This document shows positions 35,008 to 43,437 of a DNA stretch of 64,000 nucleotides, piece after piece. The number at the start of each line of letters is the position of its first letter. Position 1 is the stretch's first letter. The stretch covers positions 124,001 through 188,000 of the forward strand of contig NZ_JBCAQT010000003.1 of NCBI RefSeq assembly GCF_038419845.1. Direction: 5' to 3'. The notes under the pieces were generated by a model. The model worked only from the letters and a program-made list of their open reading frames with translations. It was not told the DNA's origin and did not search any database. The stretch is from Marinimicrobium sp038419845 (GTDB lineage: Bacteria; Pseudomonadota; Gammaproteobacteria; Pseudomonadales; Cellvibrionaceae). A program made the position numbers and the translations under genes.

Positions 35008-36054
35008 CTAATCTGATTCGATAGCCTCACTGTCGCAGCTTTCAAACAGTTGTTGCCATTGATCGACGTGCTCACGGGTGGTCTGCTGAAAATCCGTGTG
35101 CAGTTGATTGACTGCCCGTCGGTAGTCATTCAGGGAGGCGCTCAGGCTCTCCGGCTGTTTTTCCGCCAACTGGTTGTAGGCCGTCAGGATGGCACCGGTG
35201 CGTTGATCGACGCTCGCCAGCCAGGGCTGTACCTCACCGACAAACACTTTGACCATGACGTTGCGGGCGTATTCGAGCTCTGGCTGCTGCAGCCCCCGGG
35301 GGCAGAGCGCCGCCTCGCGACGCGCCTCGGCCAGCATATCGTTGGCGGCCTCAAGATAATCCCGGGCGAGTTGCAGGCTTTGCAGCAGCTTGCCGCCCAG
35401 TTTATCGCCATCGAGGTGCTGGTATTGGCCCTCCAGGTCCGACAGCGAAGGCCACTGCTCGGCCTCCAGCCGGTCAGGCAAGTTGCTCAGATAGTTGAGC
35501 GCCGCCTCGGACTCCCGATAGCCCACAGTGGTGTCGGGCGTCAGCGGCTCGGTGGAGGTGCTCCAGAAGCGACGCATTTCCGGTGCCGCCAGAGTGGCGT
35601 TCCAGTAACGTGCGGGCCATTGCTCGGACTTTTTTTCCGCCAGGTCGGCGGCCAACTCGAGCAGCTCCTCGTCTTCCAGTTCGCGCTGGCAATAGTCGAG
35701 CTGGATCAGCAGCCGCCCGTCCATATGCAGATGCTGGGAGGGCACCATCACCCGGCCGAGCACGCTGTTGCGCTCTCCCAGAATTTCCGCCAGACCACAT
35801 TCGCGAAAGCCCCAGTAATCCAACACTCCGACTGACAGCGGTTCTATGGTCTGTTGTAGCTCCCGCGGACGTGGCATGCGCGGTGGCGTCCCCCGCTCAA
35901 GCTCGGGCCGGGGCTGGTCCAGTACCCGGGACAGGCGCCCCAGATAATCGTCCAGAAGCCGCTCCGCCGGCGGGCGAAACAGGCAGCCGGTCGCTGCCAG
36001 AATCAGCAGCGCCGGGAGGGCGCGTTTTGCAAGAAAGGAGGTCAGGGCAAACAT
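35008..36054 (-). CDS. DUF3080 family lipoprotein
   Basis: The 348-residue protein has a lipoprotein signal (KRALPALLILAATGC with Cys near residue 24) and a helical body matching DUF3080: LDDYLGRLSRVL, GVLDYWGFRECGLAEILGERNSVLGRVMVPSQ, LLIQLDYCQREL. The function is unknown; outer-membrane or periplasmic anchoring is expected. The ATG at 36054 fits the signal peptide; the frame is open further upstream to 36183 without a plausible signal. The name rests on remembered family sequence patterns. Confidence 0.8.
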   Translation of the reverse strand: MFALTSFLAKRALPALLILAATGCLFRPPAERLLDDYLGRLSRVLDQPRPELERGTPPRMPRPRELQQTIEPLSVGVLDYWGFRECGLAEILGERNSVLGRVMVPSQHLHMDGRLLIQLDYCQRELEDEELLELAADLAEKKSEQWPARYWNATLAAPEMRRFWSTSTEPLTPDTTVGYRESEAALNYLSNLPDRLEAEQWPSLSDLEGQYQHLDGDKLGGKLLQSLQLARDYLEAANDMLAEARREAALCPRGLQQPELEYARNVMVKVFVGEVQPWLASVDQRTGAILTAYNQLAEKQPESLSASLNDYRRAVNQLHTDFQQTTREHVDQWQQLFESCDSEAIESD

Positions 36055-36137
36055 GAAGGCACTCGAGTCAGTAACACTATATTCATAGTTTACGCCACGA
36101 GGGAACGAATGGTTGTCCAGTGGTGCTTTTTGGCTCG

Positions 36138-36875
36138 TTAACGCAACACTCGGCGAAACAGATTCACTGCCATCTGATAACACTGCAGCGCCAATTCCGG
36201 ATCATAACGGTCACCTTCATCGCGCATGAAGGCATGCTGCCCGTTGACCTCGACCCAACTGAAATTGCAATCGGCTTCTCGCAGCGCCCGGTTGATGCTG
36301 GCCCGGGGTTCGTCCGGTACGTGGGGGTCCTGGCGTCCCCAGATCATCAGCAGTTCTCCCCCGATTTCGTCGGCACGAACCAGCGTCTGGTCATCCGCAT
36401 CGGCCGGCAGAGTGTTGGAGTGCAGGTCGGTCGCGTACAGGCAGCAGGCGGCCGTCAATGCTGGATTGAGCGCGGCTCTGAACGCCAGGTGACCACCCAG
36501 ACAGACGCCCATGCTCCCGACCGAGCCCGAGTAGTAGCTCTGTCTGGCCAGGAAATCCACCATGGCTTGCGTATCGGTGTCGTGGTCTCGCAGCGGTTTG
36601 GCAAACTTGTCGGCGTTGCCCTTTTCCTTGCCGGCATCGTCATAGCCAAGCACGGTACCAACCGGGTTCAGTTCGTGTGCCACCTCCGGCACCAGCACCA
36701 CGAAGCCATGGCCTGCCATGATCGCCGCCGAGCGGGCAATAGGCGCGGTCTGTTGAAAAATTTCCGAGTAGAAAATGATCGCCGGATACTGTCCTTCGGC
36801 CACGGGACGGTAAATGTAGGTGCGCATGGTGCCGGTCGGGGTTTCCAGATCGACGCTTTCGTTTTGGATGATCAT
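36138..36875 (-). CDS. dienelactone hydrolase family protein
   Basis: This 245-residue alpha/beta hydrolase has the nucleophile elbow GVCLGG (Cys near residue 119, as in dienelactone hydrolase), an Asp in the MIWGRQDPHVP strand, and His in VNGQHAFMRDEGDRY. No aromatic-degradation genes are near, so it may be a general carboxymethylenebutenolidase-like esterase. It is 70 bases downstream of acnB on the same strand, with a strong terminator between, so it should need its own promoter. Confidence 0.88.
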   Translation of the reverse strand: MIIQNESVDLETPTGTMRTYIYRPVAEGQYPAIIFYSEIFQQTAPIARSAAIMAGHGFVVLVPEVAHELNPVGTVLGYDDAGKEKGNADKFAKPLRDHDTDTQAMVDFLARQSYYSGSVGSMGVCLGGHLAFRAALNPALTAACCLYATDLHSNTLPADADDQTLVRADEIGGELLMIWGRQDPHVPDEPRASINRALREADCNFSWVEVNGQHAFMRDEGDRYDPELALQCYQMAVNLFRRVLR

Positions 36876-36891
36876 GTTTTGTAGCTCCCAT

Positions 36892-36928
36892 AAAAAAGCC
36901 CATTGGTGTTGGCCAATGGGCTTTTATT
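36892..36928 (-). terminator. intrinsic terminator of acnB
   Basis: A 13-bp stem (36894-36906 with 36913-36925, containing GCCCATTGG/CCAATGGGC) is followed on the minus strand by a run of T. It starts about 19 bases past the acnB stop. The plus strand also shows a short T-run, so it may work in both directions. Confidence 0.85.
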
Positions 36929-36946
36929 GTTACGGCAAGACGGCGG

Positions 36947-39565
36947 TTACACCGCCACTTGCTCGATCTGCACCGAGGCAATGCGTTTGCCTTCATCTGC
37001 CGACTTCTGGTAGTTCTCAATTTCATTGAAGTTGAGGTAGCGGTAGATGTCGCTGGCCATGCTGTTCAGGTCCTGGGTGTAGCTCAGGTACTCTTCGGGC
37101 GTGGGCAGCTTGCCGGTAATGGCGGCCACGGCGGCCAACTCGGCCGAGGCCAGGTACACGTTGGCGCCCTGTCCCAGACGGTTGGGGAAGTTGCGCGTGG
37201 AGGTGGAGACCACGGTGGAGTTCGGAGCCACCCGGGCCTGGTTGCCCATGCACAGTGAGCAGCCGGGCATCTCGGTGCGAGCGCCCTTGCGACCGAAGAT
37301 GTTGAAGTAGCCTTCCTCCATCAACTGGTGCTCGTCCATTTTGGTGGGCGGAGCGATCCACAGGCGGGTGGCCAGTTCGTCTTTGGTGGCGTCCAGCAGT
37401 TTGCCCGCGGCGCGGAAGTGACCGATGTTGGTCATGCAGGAACCGATAAAGACTTCGTCGATCTTGGTGTCCTGCACGTCGGACAGCTTTTTGACATCGT
37501 CCGGATCGTTCGGGCAGGCCAGCAGCGGCTCTTTGATTTCGGCCAGATCGATTTCGATCACTTCGGTGTACTCGGCGTCGGCATCGGCTTCCATCAGGTC
37601 CGGGTTGGCCAGCCAGTCTTCCATCTTGCGCGCGCGGCGCTCCAGGGTGCGCACATCGCCGTAGCCCTGCTCGATCATCCAGCGCAGCATGGTGATGTTG
37701 GACTTCAGGTACTCGATGATCGGGTCTTTGCCCAGTTTGATGGTGCAACCGGCGGCGGAGCGCTCGGCCGAGGCGTCGGAGATTTCAAACGCCTGCTCCA
37801 CCTTCAGGTCGGGCAGCCCCTCAACTTCCAGGATGCGGCCGGAGAAGATGTTCTTCTTACCTTTCTTCTCGACGGTCAACAGGCCTTTCTGGATGGCGTA
37901 GTAGGGGATGGCGTTGACCAGGTCGCGCAGGGTGATGCCCGGCTGCATCTCGCCCTTGAAGCGCACCAGAACCGATTCGGGCATATCCAGCGGCATGACA
38001 CCGGTGGCGGCGGCAAAGGCCACCAGACCGGAACCGGCCGGGAAGGAGATGCCCAACGGGAAGCGGGTGTGGGAGTCGCCGCCGGTGCCCACGGTGTCGG
38101 GCAACAGCATGCGGTTCAGCCAGCTGTGAATGATGCCATCGGCCGGGCGCAGGGAGACACCGCCACGGGTCATGATGAAGTCGGGCAGGGTGTGCTGGGT
38201 GTCAATATCCACCGGCTTGGGGTAGGCGGCGGTGTGACAGAACGACTGCATGGTCAGGTCGGCGGAGAAGCCCAGGCAGGCCAGGTCTTTCAGCTCGTCC
38301 CGGGTCATGGGGCCGGTGGTGTCCTGGGAGCCGACCGTGGTCATGTAGGGCTCACAGTAGGTGCCGGGGCGCACGCCGTCCATGCCGCAGGCTTTACCGA
38401 CCATTTTCTGGGCCAGAGTGTAGCCCTTGCCGGTGTCTTTGGGCTGCTCGGGCTTGCGGAACAGATCGGCGGGCGGCAGGCCCAGGGATTCGCGCGCTTT
38501 GCCGGTGAGGCCGCGGCCCACGATCAGCGGAATACGACCGCCGGCCTGGACTTCGTCCAGCAGCATGTCGGACTTGAGACTGAACTCGCAGATCAGGTCG
38601 CCGGTCTCGGCGTTGAGGATCTTGCCCTCGTAGGGACGCACTTCAATCACGTCGCCCATGTTCAGATCGTCCACCGGGGCCTCAAAGACCAGCGCGCCGG
38701 CGTCTTCCATGGTGTTGTAGAAAATCGGCGCCACCTTGCTGCCGATGCAGACACCGCCAGTGCGCTTGTTGGGCACGCCCGGAATATCTTCGCCGATAAA
38801 CCACTGCACGGAGTTGGTAGCGGATTTGCGCGAGGAGCCGGTGCCCATCACGTCGCCCACCATGGCCAGCGGGTAGCCTTTGGCTTTCAATTGTTCAATC
38901 TGCTTGAGCGGACCCACGGTGCCCGGGTCGTCCGGGGTCAGGCCCTCGCGCTCGATCTTGTACATGGCGCGCGCGTGCATCGGGATGTCGGGGCGCGACC
39001 AGGCGTCCTGGGCGGGGGATAGATCATCGGTGTTGGTTTCGCCGGGCACCTTGAAGACCGTCAGTTTGATGCTCTCGGGGACCTTCTGGCGGCGGGTGAA
39101 CCACTCGCCCTCGGCCCAGGAATTCATCACCTCCTGGGCGAAGGGGTTGCCGGCTCTGGCTTTCTCTTCCACGTCGTGGAAGGCATCGAACATCAGCAGA
39201 GTGTGCTTCAGTTCGTCGGCGGCCAGAGCGGCCAGCTTGTCGTTGTCCAGCAGGCCCACCAGGGCTTCGATGTTGTAACCACCGTGCATGTTGCCCAACA
39301 GCTTTACCGCCAGCTCGGTGTCAATCAGGGGGCTCTCGGCTTCGCCTTTGACAATAGCGCTCAAAAAGGCGGCTTTCACGTAAGCGGCTTCGTCCACACC
39401 GGCGGGTACGCGGTGGCTGATCAGCTCTACCAGCGTTTCTTCTTCTCCAGCGGGGGGATTTTTAAGCAGATCCACCAGGGCGGCGACTTGTTCAGCGTTC
39501 AGGGGTTTGGGGGGGACACCTTCCGCGGCGCGTTCCGCGACGTGATTACGATAGGCTTCAAGCAC
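36947..39565 (-). CDS. acnB: bifunctional aconitate hydratase 2 / 2-methylisocitrate dehydratase AcnB
   Basis: AcnB interconverts citrate and isocitrate in the TCA cycle and can dehydrate methylisocitrate in propionate breakdown. The 872-residue protein has the AcnB domain order, with the HEAT-like N-terminal domain (MLEAYRNHVAERAAEGVPPK), the swivel domain moved to the N-terminal side, and the [4Fe-4S] cysteines in GSCMTNIGHFR and GCSLCMGNQ near the C-terminus. The length matches E. coli AcnB. A consensus promoter lies about 150 bases upstream (39711-39739). Confidence 0.97.
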   Translation of the reverse strand: MLEAYRNHVAERAAEGVPPKPLNAEQVAALVDLLKNPPAGEEETLVELISHRVPAGVDEAAYVKAAFLSAIVKGEAESPLIDTELAVKLLGNMHGGYNIEALVGLLDNDKLAALAADELKHTLLMFDAFHDVEEKARAGNPFAQEVMNSWAEGEWFTRRQKVPESIKLTVFKVPGETNTDDLSPAQDAWSRPDIPMHARAMYKIEREGLTPDDPGTVGPLKQIEQLKAKGYPLAMVGDVMGTGSSRKSATNSVQWFIGEDIPGVPNKRTGGVCIGSKVAPIFYNTMEDAGALVFEAPVDDLNMGDVIEVRPYEGKILNAETGDLICEFSLKSDMLLDEVQAGGRIPLIVGRGLTGKARESLGLPPADLFRKPEQPKDTGKGYTLAQKMVGKACGMDGVRPGTYCEPYMTTVGSQDTTGPMTRDELKDLACLGFSADLTMQSFCHTAAYPKPVDIDTQHTLPDFIMTRGGVSLRPADGIIHSWLNRMLLPDTVGTGGDSHTRFPLGISFPAGSGLVAFAAATGVMPLDMPESVLVRFKGEMQPGITLRDLVNAIPYYAIQKGLLTVEKKGKKNIFSGRILEVEGLPDLKVEQAFEISDASAERSAAGCTIKLGKDPIIEYLKSNITMLRWMIEQGYGDVRTLERRARKMEDWLANPDLMEADADAEYTEVIEIDLAEIKEPLLACPNDPDDVKKLSDVQDTKIDEVFIGSCMTNIGHFRAAGKLLDATKDELATRLWIAPPTKMDEHQLMEEGYFNIFGRKGARTEMPGCSLCMGNQARVAPNSTVVSTSTRNFPNRLGQGANVYLASAELAAVAAITGKLPTPEEYLSYTQDLNSMASDIYRYLNFNEIENYQKSADEGKRIASVQIEQVAV

Positions 39566-39710
39566 GATTGAGTTCCTCTGATTTTGTGGGGTTACTCTCG
39601 CAACAGGATCTCTGCCTTGAGAGACTATCCATGATCGTCATGGATCGAACTGGGCCGGGAGCCCGGTGCCGCACCCCTGAAAGGTTGATGGCGCGGCGGG
39701 TCGGGCGCGA

Positions 39711-39739
39711 ATTATACAGTAAGGCCCTCTTGCTGTTAA
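39711..39739 (-). promoter_or_regulatory. sigma-70 promoter of acnB
   Basis: On the minus strand TTAACA (39739-39734) and a perfect TATAAT (39716-39711) are separated by 17 bases. Transcription would start near 39704, giving a leader of about 140 bases before the acnB ATG at 39565. Confidence 0.75.
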
Positions 39740-39801
39740 GTCAGCGCCGGGCGGGCGAGTGATTGGGACAGTGGCGGGCTCGCTCTGGGCCTCGGGCCCT
39801 G

Positions 39802-39900
39802 TATAATGACGCTGGCCCTGACGGCCGACTGTCTCACAAGAATGATAACTTCAATAAAAACAGAAGCTTGAGCATGTTATGTGAGGCTGTTTATAACATG
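39802..39900 (+). promoter_or_regulatory. -10 box and palindromic operator candidate before the SMP-30-like gene
   Basis: A perfect TATAAT lies at 39802-39807 without a clear -35. Downstream, CATGTTAT (39873-39880) and ATAACATG (39893-39900) form an 8-bp inverted repeat with a 12-base spacer, 26 bases before the ATG. Its position inside the expected leader suits a repressor site or a small RNA hairpin. Confidence 0.45.
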
Positions 39901-39926
39901 AGTCGGCATAAACAAAGGAACATCTT

Positions 39927-40967
39927 ATGACGCTGAACACGATTTCTGCACAACGCCTTCTGGGCGTGAGCCTGCTATTGGCTCTGGCCGGTTGCGGGAC
40001 TGAACATGACAACGCTGAGCCGGACGCCGGTGGCGTTACCGGGCAGGCGGAAAGTACCAGCAACGTTCGCGCGTCGGCGCCGGACACGGGCTGGGCGTGC
40101 CCCACAGCGCCGGGAACGGCCCCGTCCGGTCAACTGACCGCTGAGCGTATTCCCGGCTCCGCCAGCCAGCGGGAGCAGGCTGGCCTGTATGAGGGTCCTG
40201 TATGGATTGATGGCGCCCTGTACTTCTCCGACTTCACCTTTGAGGAAGGCTTCCCTTCCCGGGTGCAGCGACTGAAGGGCGACGGTAGCCTCGAAACCGC
40301 CCTCGAGGACAGCGGCAGCAATGGCCTGGCCGTGGATGGCGAGGGTCACCTGCTGGCCGCGACCCACGACCGCAAGGCGATCTCCCGCTACGATCTGAAT
40401 AGTGGCGAGCGCGAGATTATTGTCGACGAGTACGAAGGCAGTCCTTTCAACTCGCCCAATGATCTGACCATGACCCGGGATGGCGTCATTTACTTTACCG
40501 ACCCGGACTTTCAGCGCTCGGCGGCCCCGGGCGGACAACCGAAGACCCGGGTCTATCGTATAGAAGACGATCGCGTTACCGTGGTGGACGACACCCTGGC
40601 CAACCCCAATGGGGTATCGCTCTCGCCAGACGAGAAAACGCTCTATGTAGCCGGCGGCGGTGAAAACGGCGTGTTGCGCGCCTACCCACTCCAGGGCGAT
40701 GGCCGTGTGGGTGAGGCCCGGGACCTGGCCGATATTACCGTTCCCGATGGGATGGCGATCGATTGTCTTGGCAATATTTATGTGACCGAGCATACTCGCC
40801 AGCGCGTTCGGGTCTTTACGCCTGAAGGCGAACCTCTGGCCGAGATCAGGGTGGATGCCAACATCACCAACGCCGCCTTCGGCGGCCCCGAACGTAAAAC
40901 CCTGTACCTGACCGGTGCGGGGACCCTGTGGCACATTGATCTGGATGTAGCGGGATTTCCCTATTGA
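39927..40967 (+). CDS. SMP-30/gluconolactonase-like lipoprotein
   Basis: The 346-residue protein has a lipoprotein signal (LLGVSLLLALAGC, Cys24) and a six-bladed propeller of the SMP-30/LRE family: EGPVWIDGALYFSDF (metal-binding Glu), NGLAVDGEGHLLAATHD, NSPNDLTMTRDGVIYFTDP (Asn/Asp ligands), NPNGVSLSPDEKTLYV. Members hydrolyse sugar lactones or related esters. The lipid anchor places it in the periplasm or outer membrane. The next gene starts 1 base after its stop, so the two are co-transcribed. Confidence 0.88.
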   Translation: MTLNTISAQRLLGVSLLLALAGCGTEHDNAEPDAGGVTGQAESTSNVRASAPDTGWACPTAPGTAPSGQLTAERIPGSASQREQAGLYEGPVWIDGALYFSDFTFEEGFPSRVQRLKGDGSLETALEDSGSNGLAVDGEGHLLAATHDRKAISRYDLNSGEREIIVDEYEGSPFNSPNDLTMTRDGVIYFTDPDFQRSAAPGGQPKTRVYRIEDDRVTVVDDTLANPNGVSLSPDEKTLYVAGGGENGVLRAYPLQGDGRVGEARDLADITVPDGMAIDCLGNIYVTEHTRQRVRVFTPEGEPLAEIRVDANITNAAFGGPERKTLYLTGAGTLWHIDLDVAGFPY

Positions 40968-40968
40968 T

Positions 40969-41457
40969 ATGGCAGTATTCAAGCGCGTTAAAACACCCTG
41001 TGTAGGCGTCTGCTCCACCGGCATCGGCGATAGCGTCTGTCGGGGTTGCAAACGCTTTGCGCACGAAGTGATCGACTGGAACGCCTACGATCAGGAGCAG
41101 CGGTACCTGATCGTCAAGCGTCTGGAGGCGTTTTTGAGCCAGGTCGTGAGCCGGCGTTTCGAGATTTTTGACGAGGGGCTCCTGCAGCGGCAGATGCAGC
41201 ATCAGCAGGTGCGGTTCAACCCGGACAGCGACCCCTATTGCTGGGTGTTTGACCTGCTCAAGGCGGGCGCCAGTCAGATCAGGAACCCGGGTGATTTCGG
41301 TCTGAGAGTCCGACCCGAGTGGCAGGGGGTGGCGCTCACGCAGTTGCGCGACCAGATCGATCACGACTATTACGAACTTTCCTGCGCCCACTACGAGCGC
41401 TTCATCGAGCCCGGTCTTGCCCAGGATGCGCTGCAGAAGGCGGCACAAAACACTTGA
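40969..41457 (+). CDS. DUF1289 domain protein
   Basis: The 162-residue protein begins with the DUF1289 four-cysteine motif: TPCVGVCSTGIGDSVCRGC (9-27), a small metal-binding (Zn or Fe-S) knuckle, then the usual FAHEVIDWNAYDQEQ. The longer C-terminal part (DPYCWVFDLLKAG and on) is found in the extended members. The function is unknown. It lies between the SMP-30-like gene and miaE, only 14 bases before the latter, so a link to tRNA hydroxylation is possible but unproven. Confidence 0.85.
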   Translation: MAVFKRVKTPCVGVCSTGIGDSVCRGCKRFAHEVIDWNAYDQEQRYLIVKRLEAFLSQVVSRRFEIFDEGLLQRQMQHQQVRFNPDSDPYCWVFDLLKAGASQIRNPGDFGLRVRPEWQGVALTQLRDQIDHDYYELSCAHYERFIEPGLAQDALQKAAQNT

Positions 41458-41471
41458 AGATTGTGACGTAA

Positions 41472-42074
41472 ATGACTGATATAAAACCGATTATTGACTT
41501 TCTTTCCTGCGAGACCCCGGACGCCTGGGTCACCTGGGCTCTGGACAACGAAGCACTCTTGTTACTCGATCACGCCAACTGCGAAAAAAAGGCCGCCTCC
41601 ACCGCGCTGACCCTGATGTATCGCTATGTGGGCGATTACGAGATGATGCACAAGATGTCCCGGCTGGCGCGCGAGGAGCTGCGCCACTATGAGCAGGTGA
41701 TGAGCCTGATGCAGAAGCGCGGTCAGGCCTATGACCAGATTACCCCCAGTCGCTACGCCTCGGAGCTGCGCAAACCCATTCGCACCCATGAACCCGGGCG
41801 CTACGTCGACACGCTTATTGTGGGCGCCATCATCGAAGCGCGCTCCTGCGAGCGCTTCGCCAGGCTGGCGCCGCACCTGGATCCGGAGCTGCAGCAGTTC
41901 TATGAGTCCCTGCTCAAGTCCGAGGCGCGCCACTTTCAGGACTACCTGCGTCTGGCTCAGAAGGCCGCCGGAACGGAGTCGATCGAATCTCGGGTACAGC
42001 TGTTTCTGGCGCGCGAGCGCGAGCTGATCGAACAGCCGGATGACACCTTCCGCTTTCACAGCGGTGTGCCCTAG
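41472..42074 (+). CDS. miaE: tRNA-(ms2io6A37)-hydroxylase MiaE
   Basis: MiaE is an oxygen-dependent di-iron monooxygenase that hydroxylates the isopentenyl group of ms2i6A37 in tRNAs reading U-starting codons. The 200-residue protein has the carboxylate/His ligands: Glu38 (NCEKKA), Glu69 and His72 (EELRHYEQV), then EARSCERF and EARHFQDYL. The length matches the family. Its TAG stop (42072-42074) is made by the first three bases of a large palindrome, so the element defines the end of the reading frame. Confidence 0.94.
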   Translation: MTDIKPIIDFLSCETPDAWVTWALDNEALLLLDHANCEKKAASTALTLMYRYVGDYEMMHKMSRLAREELRHYEQVMSLMQKRGQAYDQITPSRYASELRKPIRTHEPGRYVDTLIVGAIIEARSCERFARLAPHLDPELQQFYESLLKSEARHFQDYLRLAQKAAGTESIESRVQLFLARERELIEQPDDTFRFHSGVP

Positions 42075-42339
42075 TGGGCTGCGCGGCTAATTCGGTAATG
42101 CTCAGCCGTCGCACAAGCGTCGTGGGCAAGGCGCGCGAGTGCAGGACTGGCCGTCGTCAATTCAAGCGAGCGCAACACAGCCCAAGGCGCTTGTGCGGCG
42201 GCCCTCCGGGAGCGCCTGTGCCGGCACGACTCAGCGTTGCGCTTCTTGACAAGGGAACCACCCTGGCCTGCGAAACGCGCCTTGATTCGCACCGGCACAG
42301 GCGCTCTGAGCGTTACCGAATTAGCCGCGCAGCCCACTA
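42072..42339. repeat. large palindromic element D
   Basis: The ends 42072-42098 and 42313-42339 are perfect 27-base inverted copies. Further pairs lie on the same symmetry axis: CAAGGCGCG at 42127-42135 with 42276-42284, and 42162-42176 with 42236-42249. Each half also contains its own hairpin (42107-42120 with 42188-42201; 42211-42224 with 42292-42305, 14 of 14). The whole 268-base unit is therefore a nested near-palindrome without a coding frame. It fills the gap between miaE and cmoM. Confidence 0.88.
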
Positions 42340-42357
42340 CGCTTAACGGATCAATTT

Positions 42358-43170
42358 ATGCCCAAGCAACCGAACAGCGGCGATCGCAACTTCGATGATT
42401 TGTCCGCGCGTTTTGGCCGCAATATTTATGGCGGCCTGAAAGGGCAGATACGGCTGGCGGTGTTGCGTCGGGACTTCGCCCAGCAGATACCCATGCCGCC
42501 CTTCATTCCGGACACTGGTAAACCCCCGATGCGCATTCTGGATGCCGGCGGGGGTCAGGGTCAGTTCTCCATTCCGCTGGCGCGGGCCGGGCATTCGCTG
42601 GTGCTGTGTGATATCTCCGAACAGATGCTGCTCGCGGCCCGGGAGGAAGCCGAGCGGCAGGGTGTGTCAGAGCGGGTTCAGTTGATCCAGAGTCCGATCC
42701 AGGAGCTGGCGTCTCACCTGCCCGACGACAGCACCAGTTTTGATCTGGTGATCTGCCATGCGGTTTTGGAGTGGGTGAGCAATCCCCGGCAGGTGTTGGA
42801 ACATTTGGTAAACCGTCTGGCGCCGGGCGGTTATCTGTCGCTCAGTTATTACAATCTGCACGGCGCGGTCTACAAGAATCTGTTGCGCACCAATTTCAAG
42901 AAGGTCAAAAACGAGGATTACGCCGGCTTCCGCGGCAGTCTTTCGCCCACTCATCCGCTCTACCCGGAGGACGTGGATGAATGGTTGGCGCAGTGGCCGC
43001 TGGAGCGCCTGTGTTCGAGTGGTATCCGGGTGTTTCACGATTATATTCTGGATAAAGCCGCCCGCGAGCAGGACCCGCAAGCGCTCCTGGAGTTGGAGCT
43101 CAAATTCTCCCGCCAGGAGCCTTATCGCTCCCTGGGCCGGTATTTACACCTGCTACTAAGACGATCCTGA
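42358..43170 (+). CDS. cmoM: tRNA 5-carboxymethoxyuridine methyltransferase CmoM
   Basis: CmoM (formerly SmtA) methylates cmo5U34 to mcmo5U34 using S-adenosylmethionine, widening wobble decoding. The 270-residue class I methyltransferase opens with the family-specific RNFDDLSARFGRNIYGGLKGQIRLAVL (positions of about 10-36). It has the SAM motif ILDAGGGQGQFSIPLARAG and the acidic LCDIS, then CHAVLEWV. The length fits E. coli CmoM. It follows miaE across palindrome D, so two tRNA anticodon-loop enzymes are neighbours. Confidence 0.92.
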   Translation: MPKQPNSGDRNFDDLSARFGRNIYGGLKGQIRLAVLRRDFAQQIPMPPFIPDTGKPPMRILDAGGGQGQFSIPLARAGHSLVLCDISEQMLLAAREEAERQGVSERVQLIQSPIQELASHLPDDSTSFDLVICHAVLEWVSNPRQVLEHLVNRLAPGGYLSLSYYNLHGAVYKNLLRTNFKKVKNEDYAGFRGSLSPTHPLYPEDVDEWLAQWPLERLCSSGIRVFHDYILDKAAREQDPQALLELELKFSRQEPYRSLGRYLHLLLRRS

Positions 43171-43207
43171 CTAGTTTCGGTGGTTGGCGTCACGTCCGGC
43201 CCGCTCA

Positions 43208-43298
43208 GGGGTAGGCTGTTCCCGGACACGGCGTGAACCCATCCCTGGGGCCTCTCCACCAACATCCTGTTGGTGACGGTCCGGGAACAGCCTACCCC
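43208..43298. repeat. palindromic element A2
   Basis: Perfect 20-base inverted arms (43208-43227 and 43279-43298) surround a 51-base core (43228-43278) homologous to that of A1. The inner hairpin CACCAAC/GTTGGTG around ATCCT pairs at 7 of 7 positions. Compared with A1, two of its base pairs are changed on both sides (G-C to A-T), so the stem covaries. Confidence 0.87.
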
Positions 43299-43300
43299 AG

Positions 43301-43437
43301 ATCGGTCCTCCGCACCTTGTAGTAACCCCCGAGCGAGCCCGTAGGGCGAATAAGCGTCAAGCGCATCCGCCGCAGAGCGTACCAATTCCCAACAAATTTT
43401 CTGGAGAGACCGATTCTACAAGGCTCGTAGGACCGAT
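43301..43437. repeat. palindromic element C1
   Basis: Arms 43301-43322 and 43416-43437 pair at 19 of 22 positions. The interior contains GTAGGGCGAATAAGCG and GCGCATCCGCC, a phrase of a hairpin repeat seen between genes in many proteobacteria. It starts 2 bases after A2 ends and touches B2, so the three form one chain. Confidence 0.7.

Noticed and set aside
37328..39022. Open frame of 564 codons opposite acnB
   Set aside because: Composition is Gly, Val, His and Gln rich, as in antisense shadows, and AcnB on the other strand is certain.
39568..39762. Small plus-strand frame in the acnB upstream region
   Set aside because: It covers the acnB promoter and shows no domain; better explained as leader and promoter DNA.
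42074..42346. Mirror-image frames on both strands starting MGCAANSV
   Set aside because: They come from the perfect 27-base ends of palindrome D and have no other support.
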